A stretch of 7,526 bases of DNA from assembly GCA_031270565.1 (NCBI GenBank), contig JAISXJ010000071.1:1-7526 (forward strand), written 5' to 3'. The first letter of the stretch is position 1; each line of letters starts with the position of its first letter. Below are positions 1 to 4,268 of the stretch, piece by piece. Made by a program: the position numbers and the translations under genes. Under the pieces are notes generated by a model that made no database searches, had not been told where the DNA came from, and worked only from the letters and a program-made list of their open reading frames with translations. Origin of the DNA: Prevotellaceae bacterium. Its GTDB lineage: Bacteria > Bacteroidota > Bacteroidia > Bacteroidales > Paludibacteraceae.

Positions 1-91
1 TAAGGGCTTATCCCTGAATAAAACAGAATGGCTTAAATACTGGATTTTAAAACACAGAAATGGCGCAAAATTAGGCATTCTTGTCTATTAA
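1..91 (+). CDS. Possible 3' end of a gene truncated by the left window edge
   Basis: Reading from base 2, a frame stays open for 29 codons to a TAA at 89-91 and is open at the left edge. The residues end in KLGILVY and include Trp, Tyr, Lys and Leu in protein-like proportions, so this may be the C-terminus of an upstream plus-strand gene. An open frame of 29 codons can arise by chance, and no motif is recognisable. I cannot assign a family. Sequence to the left of the window would settle it. Confidence 0.3.
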   Translation, partial: KGLSLNKTEWLKYWILKHRNGAKLGILVY

Positions 92-125
92 GGAATGACG
101 AATTAATTAAACGCCAAACTTTTTC

Positions 126-186
126 AACGGACAAATCACCGTTAGGGAATGCGAACGCTTCAACGCATTTCGTCGAGCTTGCTCGA
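126..186 (+). other. Leader with two small hairpins upstream of the GGCT-like gene
   Basis: Two short inverted repeats lie between the stop at 91 and the start at 203. AACGG (126-130) pairs with CCGTT (139-143) over an 8-nt loop. TCGAGC (173-178) pairs with GCTCGA (181-186), and this second stem touches the Shine-Dalgarno sequence, so it could influence translation initiation. No T-tract follows either stem, so neither looks like an intrinsic terminator. I see no convincing -35/-10 pair in 92-185. Confidence 0.3.
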
Positions 187-192
187 AGGAGG
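186..192 (+). promoter_or_regulatory. Ribosome binding site fixing the start at 203
   Basis: AAGGAGG at 186-192 lies 10 nt before the ATG at 203. An in-frame ATG at 149 has no such site, and its extra 18 codons would run through the hairpin and this Shine-Dalgarno sequence. The start at 203 is therefore preferred. Confidence 0.8.
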
Positions 193-202
193 TCTATTTC
201 TA

Positions 203-1246
203 ATGAACACTAATTCCAGCGACGGGCCGCGCTTCCGTAAGGTACCCGCTGACGCCCCGGACTTTGCGGAGTTTAGCCGCACTCGCAAGCTGCTTCGCGA
301 GGCGCTGGCGGACGAATCGAAAGCTGACATCGGCTTCCTGCGTGAACTCGGGAACTTTCAAGACCCTGATGGTTCGTTTAAGCTGACCGACACTTGGAAA
401 ATTCCAAGTGATGCACGGGTAGATTTTTGCTACATGCCGACTTATATCGGCGCGGCTATCTTTATGCGGGAATTTCTAAAACAGGGAAAACCGGAGGCTG
501 ATTTCACGCGAAAAATCCTTGAATCAGCCCTAACGTCCAGTCTTGGCCGCGGACTGTCCGGTCACGGTTATGAAGGAGAATCCGGGACTCTTGAGGCGCT
601 AGACGTTTTCAAAGAAGGCGGTTTGCGGGCGTTCCTTGATACCGCGCCAAATGTATGCCCTGAATTCCACGCAATGGTTTGGAATATCATAGACAGCCAC
701 ACTGCGGAACTGCGGGAACGCAACTGCATCACAGGTTCCTGGGGAGAAGACTATACGGACCACTGGGAGCGATTACTTAGTGAAATAACGCCGCAGAAAC
801 GGTACTATCTTGCTTATGGCAGCAATATGTCTTCTGCCCGTATGTTAGAACGCTGCCCGGACGCAAAACGCGTCGGAAATGTGTATATTTGCGGCTGGAA
901 GCTGACCTTTCATTTCTTTGCCAACATAGAACCGGTTCCGAGCGCGAGGACACCCGCTGTCATATGGGAACTTCACAATAACGACGAGCAGAAGCTAAAC
1001 CGATGTGAAGGCTTCCCCAAACACTACCAGAAAGATAATATAATTGTCGAATTGAACGGAAGCCGAATCTCGGCAATGGCGTATGTGATGACCCCTTGGA
1101 AAAAAACCAAAGACCCACGAGCGACCAATCCGCCGGACGCTAAATATATTGACACCATGATGCGCGGGTATTCCGAATCCGGGTTCGACGGCAGTATACT
1201 ATTGAATGGGATGCCCCTTGCCCGGCGGCCGAATGACAACCGCTAA
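203..1246 (+). CDS. Two-domain protein: unknown N-terminal domain plus gamma-glutamylcyclotransferase-like (AIG2/GGCT) domain
   Basis: This is a 347-residue soluble protein with no signal peptide or membrane segment. The C-terminal part (about 200-330) has the GGCT/AIG2 hallmarks: YLAYGSNM with the YGSN loop at residues 205-208, and CEGFPKHYQK at about 268-277, which carries the family's catalytic glutamate (E269) and following Tyr. The usual LDxxEG reads LNRCEG here. Family members release 5-oxoproline from gamma-glutamyl amines or peptides; the substrate here cannot be told. The N-terminal 190 residues are not a family I recognise. They are acidic, probably helical and rich in aromatics, with GNFQDPDGSF near residue 50 faintly recalling alpha/alpha-toroid repeats. 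Base composition is distinctly more GC-rich than the convergent operon. It is monocistronic as far as visible, and its TAA stop forms part of the target duplication of the adjacent MITE-like element. The GGCT domain is confident; the overall function is unknown. Confidence 0.85.
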   Translation: MNTNSSDGPRFRKVPADAPDFAEFSRTRKLLREALADESKADIGFLRELGNFQDPDGSFKLTDTWKIPSDARVDFCYMPTYIGAAIFMREFLKQGKPEADFTRKILESALTSSLGRGLSGHGYEGESGTLEALDVFKEGGLRAFLDTAPNVCPEFHAMVWNIIDSHTAELRERNCITGSWGEDYTDHWERLLSEITPQKRYYLAYGSNMSSARMLERCPDAKRVGNVYICGWKLTFHFFANIEPVPSARTPAVIWELHNNDEQKLNRCEGFPKHYQKDNIIVELNGSRISAMAYVMTPWKKTKDPRATNPPDAKYIDTMMRGYSESGFDGSILLNGMPLARRPNDNR

Positions 1247-1355
1247 GGCGTGTTTGAAAATTCTTGTAGCGCGAAATTTCGAATGAAACCGCTGTAATTT
1301 CGCGCTGCGTCGAGTAAGCTCGACTATAGGAATCCAGTTTTCAAACACGCCCTAA
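1243..1355. mobile_element. 105-bp MITE-like element (1247-1351) with 14-bp perfect terminal inverted repeats and CTAA target duplication
   Basis: GGCGTGTTTGAAAA at 1247-1260 is matched by its exact reverse complement at 1338-1351. CTAA occurs directly outside both ends (1243-1246 and 1352-1355), as expected of a 4-bp target-site duplication. Nested inside are an 11-bp inverted repeat (AGCGCGAAATT 1268-1278 with AATTTCGCGCT 1296-1306) and a 6-bp hairpin (GTCGAG 1309-1314 with CTCGAC 1319-1324). There is no ORF. A 4-bp YTAR duplication is what the IS5 subgroup of IS5-family elements is known to make, so mobilisation in trans by such a transposase is a reasonable inference. As RNA it would fold into a long stem and might act as a bidirectional terminator between the convergent genes, although no oligo-T tract is seen. 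Confidence 0.75.
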
Positions 1356-1418
1356 TTAACTGGCTACGCAGCCAATAGCTGTGCGTCGCTTGGCAAAAGA
1401 AAATGTCCGCGAGTACAT
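1356..1418 (-). CDS. Possible 20-codon small ORF downstream of the phosphatase gene
   Basis: On the minus strand an ATG at 1418 opens a 20-codon frame (starting MYSRTFSFAKRR) that ends in TAA at 1358-1356. A GGAG-type ribosome binding site lies about 8 nt upstream. It is the only start with a Shine-Dalgarno in this gap. It could be a tiny peptide gene, the remnant of a longer decayed gene, or chance in a structured intergenic sequence. No family is recognised and expression is doubtful. Confidence 0.2.
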   Translation of the reverse strand: MYSRTFSFAKRRTAIGCVAS

Positions 1419-1435
1419 TCTGAACTCTCCAGTTA
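1357..1435. repeat. Structured intergenic segment bounded by a 7-bp inverted repeat
   Basis: TAACTGG (1357-1363) and CCAGTTA (1429-1435) are reverse complements enclosing two smaller hairpins: TGGCT/AGCCA at 1361-1374 (overlapping the outer arm) and AATGT/ACATT at 1402-1419. The segment follows the last gene of the operon and may be its 3' untranslated structure. No clear T-tract identifies it as an intrinsic terminator in either direction. Confidence 0.3.
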
Positions 1436-1447
1436 TATCCACATTAA

Positions 1448-1957
1448 TCATATCCCTATATTACCATATACTTGTTCAGCATATTTAGACCATGTATCTG
1501 ATTCAGCCAGCAAATATTCAATACAATCGCGAACCGCGCCGTAACCTCCGTTTACGGACGAAACGTAATTAGCGATTGCCTTGACCTCTTTGCAAGCGTC
1601 GGCAGGGCAACCCACAAACCCGCACAACCGCATAGGCGGCAAGTCGTTTATATCGTCCCCGATATATCCGATTTCGCTCTTTGGCAGATTACTTTCAGCC
1701 ATATAATTCCGCAGCCAAGCCGCTTTGTCTTTTACATTTTGACAAACAATATCAGTTTTTAATTCGGTCATGCGGCGCAGAGTTGCTTCGCATTCCCTGC
1801 TTGTGAGGACAATCAGCCTAATACCGACCGCCTTTGCGATAAAAAATCCTGTTCCGTCTTTTGTATTGAACTTTTTCAGCTCGTTACCATGACTGTCGTA
1901 GTACACACCGCCGTCGGTAAGTGTTCCGTCAACGTCGATTATGAGATGCTTTATCAT
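1448..1957 (-). CDS. KdsC-like HAD-superfamily phosphatase (3-deoxy-2-ulosonate phosphate phosphatase family)
   Basis: A 169-residue cytosolic HAD phosphatase of KdsC (Kdo-8-phosphate phosphatase) size, without a cap domain. HAD motif I is DVDGTLTDGG with nucleophile D8 and acid/base D10; motif II is LTSRE (51-55); the motif III lysine is probably K78; motif IV is GDDIND (100-105), binding Mg. The C-terminal GGYGAVRD (137-144) matches the conserved KdsC tail that closes over the substrate. The same fold is found as a C-terminal domain in some CMP-sialate synthetases, but here it is a separate gene. It starts immediately after the aldolase stop (TAA then ATG) with its own GGAGG site. The expected role is dephosphorylating the 2-ulosonate phosphate made by the upstream aldolase before CMP activation. 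The family is confident. The precise sugar is not, so I give no gene symbol. Confidence 0.9.
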   Translation of the reverse strand: MIKHLIIDVDGTLTDGGVYYDSHGNELKKFNTKDGTGFFIAKAVGIRLIVLTSRECEATLRRMTELKTDIVCQNVKDKAAWLRNYMAESNLPKSEIGYIGDDINDLPPMRLCGFVGCPADACKEVKAIANYVSSVNGGYGAVRDCIEYLLAESDTWSKYAEQVYGNIGI

Positions 1958-3541
1958 TTAGATAGTACCTCCATAGTTCATTTCACCCTTATCATACAAC
2001 GATGGAGTGATAAAATTCAACTCGACGCCAGTACTGTGCAAAAGATTGCTTGTGTAAACGTTTATATCAGCTATATTCTGGTTTGCACTCCACAGGTATT
2101 CGTCGAAGTAGTTTTGTTTGTGCTTAACAAATCCGTCCGTTCCTGCTAGTGAAACTCTCTTTATGCCAATCGAGCCAATAAAACGAAGAAAGAGCAGCAT
2201 TGAGTTAACAAATTTATCGTTCTTATTGAACAATTTGATATAATTTAGGCGATAATCCGTCTTTTCCGCAGTAAAATTCGAGGTCGTAATAATTTTACAA
2301 AGTTTGCCTTCAGACATCTGATAGCGGCGTGCGTTACCAAAGAAGGCATAGTCGATATCATAATCAGTCGGAACAAAGTTCACAGATACAACAATAGGCT
2401 TATGCTTCGAAATATAATTGAGAATAAAGTTTTTGTGCGTTGTCAAGGTCGCGCCGGGTGCAAGAATCAATATCTTGTGTCCGAGTAATTTTGCGGTGAG
2501 TTTTTCACTGTCAACCGTGTCATCAATGTTATTTGACTTGTACTCAATATACAACGTTTCCGCATATTCCTTGTCAAACGCGGTTTTTTTATTGCCGCTA
2601 AAATTCTCAAAAATTGCATTTATATCTCGGTGTGTCAAGTCACCTTTGTTAAGGTAGTACTCCGAGTAATTTCGGTGCAGATTGTGCCGTGCTGAAAGGT
2701 AATACGCCGTGTTATAACCCCATTTAGACTTGCCGCGCATTTCAGAAATATGGTCTTCAATGGAGTCAAGCAAGTATTCGATTTTATACGTCACGCCGAA
2801 GTTGTCGTTAATATGGTCTGTAATCAATTCTATTGGCAAATTTCCAGGATCGCGTCCAATACCCATAAGCGATGCGTCAACTGTGATATCCCTCTGAAAC
2901 TTTATATCAAGAAATCGTTGCGAAAGCGCAACTCCGAGCGACATATTCTCATGCAAGTGCACTCCAAGACGAATGTCAGGATTCAATTCACAGTCAACGA
3001 TTCTGACAAGCCGTTCCATATCGCGGAGTTTCATACTGCCGAACGTATCCACAACGGAAAACTGGTACGGTGCAATGGCGTTCGCCTTTTTGATAATCGC
3101 AAGCACTTGTTCCGTACTGTAACCCATTATATTAATAGGGTTTATTGAAATCTTATAGCCGAGAGTTTTTATTTTTTCCGCAAATTCAAACCCTTCGTCA
3201 ATGTCATAATCATGCGCAGTAATTCTGACAAGTTCTATACCTTGTCCATTGTACGGCGATAACCTTATAACATCGTAATTGCTGCACATAGCCATTGCTG
3301 AGAAATGTGAACGGCCGCATCTGTCTGGCAGCAGCCGGTTGAGTTCCTCAATCCGGTTGCATGTGGTGACGTTTTCGTTGTAGCCATTCACATTCCGCAA
3401 GAATCCGACCTCAATTACGTCAATACCTGCGCGGACTAAATTGTTGATAATCGCTCTTGCGCGGAGGAATCCCCATTTCCATTCGTTTACATATCCGCCA
3501 TCACGAAGGGTGCAGTCAAGAATGTGAATATTATTCTTCAT
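1958..3541 (-). CDS. DRE-TIM (HMGL-like) pyruvate aldolase fused to an uncharacterised C-terminal domain
   Basis: 527 residues, cytosolic. Residues 1 to about 290 form a DRE-TIM metallolyase barrel of the HMGL-like family (4-hydroxy-2-oxovalerate aldolase / isopropylmalate synthase superfamily). DCTLRDGGY (9-17) supplies the catalytic Arg13 and metal-binding Asp14, HLHEN (195-199) the HxHxN metal site, and GIGRDPGNLPIE (227-238) the conserved glycine loop. The length exceeds a simple aldolase (about 300-350) because of a second domain at about 350-527, with ILILAPGATL (357-366), FFGNARRY (400-407) and SLAGTDGF (464-471). This resembles the nucleotide-binding pattern of DUF115/MptE-like or GT42-like proteins, but the match is weak. 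There is no acylating aldehyde dehydrogenase partner as in aromatic meta-cleavage, and no LeuA regulatory domain. Placed between CMP-sugar synthetase and phosphatase genes, it most likely condenses pyruvate with a sugar aldehyde to give a 3-deoxy-2-ulosonate. The superfamily is confident; the reaction is inferred. Confidence 0.85.
   Translation of the reverse strand: MKNNIHILDCTLRDGGYVNEWKWGFLRARAIINNLVRAGIDVIEVGFLRNVNGYNENVTTCNRIEELNRLLPDRCGRSHFSAMAMCSNYDVIRLSPYNGQGIELVRITAHDYDIDEGFEFAEKIKTLGYKISINPINIMGYSTEQVLAIIKKANAIAPYQFSVVDTFGSMKLRDMERLVRIVDCELNPDIRLGVHLHENMSLGVALSQRFLDIKFQRDITVDASLMGIGRDPGNLPIELITDHINDNFGVTYKIEYLLDSIEDHISEMRGKSKWGYNTAYYLSARHNLHRNYSEYYLNKGDLTHRDINAIFENFSGNKKTAFDKEYAETLYIEYKSNNIDDTVDSEKLTAKLLGHKILILAPGATLTTHKNFILNYISKHKPIVVSVNFVPTDYDIDYAFFGNARRYQMSEGKLCKIITTSNFTAEKTDYRLNYIKLFNKNDKFVNSMLLFLRFIGSIGIKRVSLAGTDGFVKHKQNYFDEYLWSANQNIADINVYTSNLLHSTGVELNFITPSLYDKGEMNYGGTI
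1968..1972 (-). promoter_or_regulatory. Ribosome binding site of the KdsC-like gene, inside the aldolase 3' end
   Basis: GGAGG lies 10 nt before the ATG at 1957 and sits in the last codons of the aldolase gene. With the aldolase TAA directly abutting the ATG, this indicates translational coupling. Confidence 0.75.
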
Positions 3542-4268
3542 AACGTTTTTTTAAAACCTCCTTTACATATTCAAGGTCTTTAGGCGTGTCCACCGACAAG
3601 GAGCGGCATTCACTTACCGTTATAAATTTCAGTTGCTTACCATAGTCCAAAAATCGTAACGTGTCTATCCCTTCAATGCTTTCAAAACGTCCGGGCATCG
3701 AATCATGATAGAAGTCGAGCATCAATTTGTTATAACCTAAAATGCCGACGTGCTTGTAATATTTGTAATCAAGTGTTCTAAATGGCGCGGGAATGGGCGA
3801 GCGCGACATATACAGGGCGTTAAAATCATTGTCAAACGCGACTTTAATATTAGCTATATCATTCACCTCTGCAGGGATATGCATTTCCGTAATAATATTC
3901 GTTCCAAACGGCACATCCTGCGTGACAATGTCTGGTACAACAGCGTCTATTGCCTCAACCGGAAGCAGAGGTTCGTCACTGTTTATCGCCACATAAAAAT
4001 CTGCCGCAATACTTTCAGAAACTTCTTGTAAACGATTTGCCGCAGTCATGTGAGAATTCGCAGTCATCATATACGGAATACCATAATATTCACATACATC
4101 TGCAATTCTTCTATCGTCAGTCGCAATAATCACCCGCGATATTTTCATTGCTTTCACAGCGTTGCCGTACACCCACCAAATCATCGGCTTGCCATGAATG
4201 TCGGCGAGCGGTTTGCCGGTGAAACGTGTGCTTCCGTAGCGGGCAGGGATTACACCTAATACATTCAC
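3531..4268 (-). CDS. KdsB-like CMP-3-deoxy-2-ulosonate cytidylyltransferase
   Basis: 245 residues, close to the usual 245-255 of CMP-Kdo synthetases. The protein activates a 2-keto-3-deoxy sugar acid with CTP, releasing diphosphate. CTP-binding signature IPARYGSTRFTGKPL (7-21) includes R10 and K19. Other KdsB landmarks are ATDD (49-52), SDEP (97-100, with Mg ligand D98), NIKVAFD (140-146), SRSPIP (155-160), KHVGILGY (172-179) and VDTPKDLE (226-233, with second metal ligand D227). The catalytic and metal residues are kept, but sugar-pocket positions differ from E. coli KdsB: Q98 is N96, Y185 is L177, E210 is D202 and Q211 is T203. The true substrate may therefore not be Kdo. The GTG start overlaps the preceding TGA (GTGA) and has a GGGAGG site 8 nt upstream. 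Its 3' end overlaps the aldolase start by 11 nt. No symbol is given because substrate identity is open. Confidence 0.9.
   Translation of the reverse strand: MNVLGVIPARYGSTRFTGKPLADIHGKPMIWWVYGNAVKAMKISRVIIATDDRRIADVCEYYGIPYMMTANSHMTAANRLQEVSESIAADFYVAINSDEPLLPVEAIDAVVPDIVTQDVPFGTNIITEMHIPAEVNDIANIKVAFDNDFNALYMSRSPIPAPFRTLDYKYYKHVGILGYNKLMLDFYHDSMPGRFESIEGIDTLRFLDYGKQLKFITVSECRSLSVDTPKDLEYVKEVLKKRYEE
3557..3564 (-). promoter_or_regulatory. Ribosome binding site of the aldolase gene with unusually long (15-nt) spacing and an A7 run
   Basis: AAAGGAGG lies inside the kdsB-like gene, 15 nt before the aldolase ATG at 3541, which is longer than the usual 5-10 nt. The spacer is T4 followed by A7. 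In the kdsB-like frame it reads GTT TTA AAA AAA CGT, so a slippery A AAA AAA heptamer sits just after a Shine-Dalgarno sequence. Confidence 0.6.

Noticed and set aside
149..202. Longer N-terminus for the GGCT-like gene starting at the ATG at 149
   Set aside because: No Shine-Dalgarno precedes 149, whereas AAGGAGG lies 10 nt before the ATG at 203. The extra codons run through the leader hairpin.
1024..1239. Antisense ORFs opposite the five main genes (for example 1024-1239 minus, 1889-2149 plus, 2750-3148 plus, 4524-4778 plus, 6239-6511 plus, 6700-6954 minus)
   Set aside because: Each lies inside a well-supported gene on the other strand, has no recognisable motif and has no convincing ribosome binding site.
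1247..1351. Intrinsic terminator rather than a mobile element
   Set aside because: The long nested inverted repeat has exact CTAA duplications outside both ends and lacks an oligo-T tract, which fits a MITE better. A secondary terminator effect remains possible.
1448..1957. Phosphatase as the split-off C-terminal domain of a CMP-sialate synthetase
   Set aside because: The cytidylyltransferase gene is KdsB-like rather than NeuA-like and is separated by the aldolase gene. Length and the GGxGAVR tail fit stand-alone KdsC.
1958..3541. Aldolase as LeuA/NifV/homocitrate synthase or MhpE-type 4-hydroxy-2-oxovalerate aldolase
   Set aside because: It lacks the LeuA regulatory domain, there is no acylating aldehyde dehydrogenase or aromatic-degradation gene nearby, and the neighbours are CMP-ulosonate genes.
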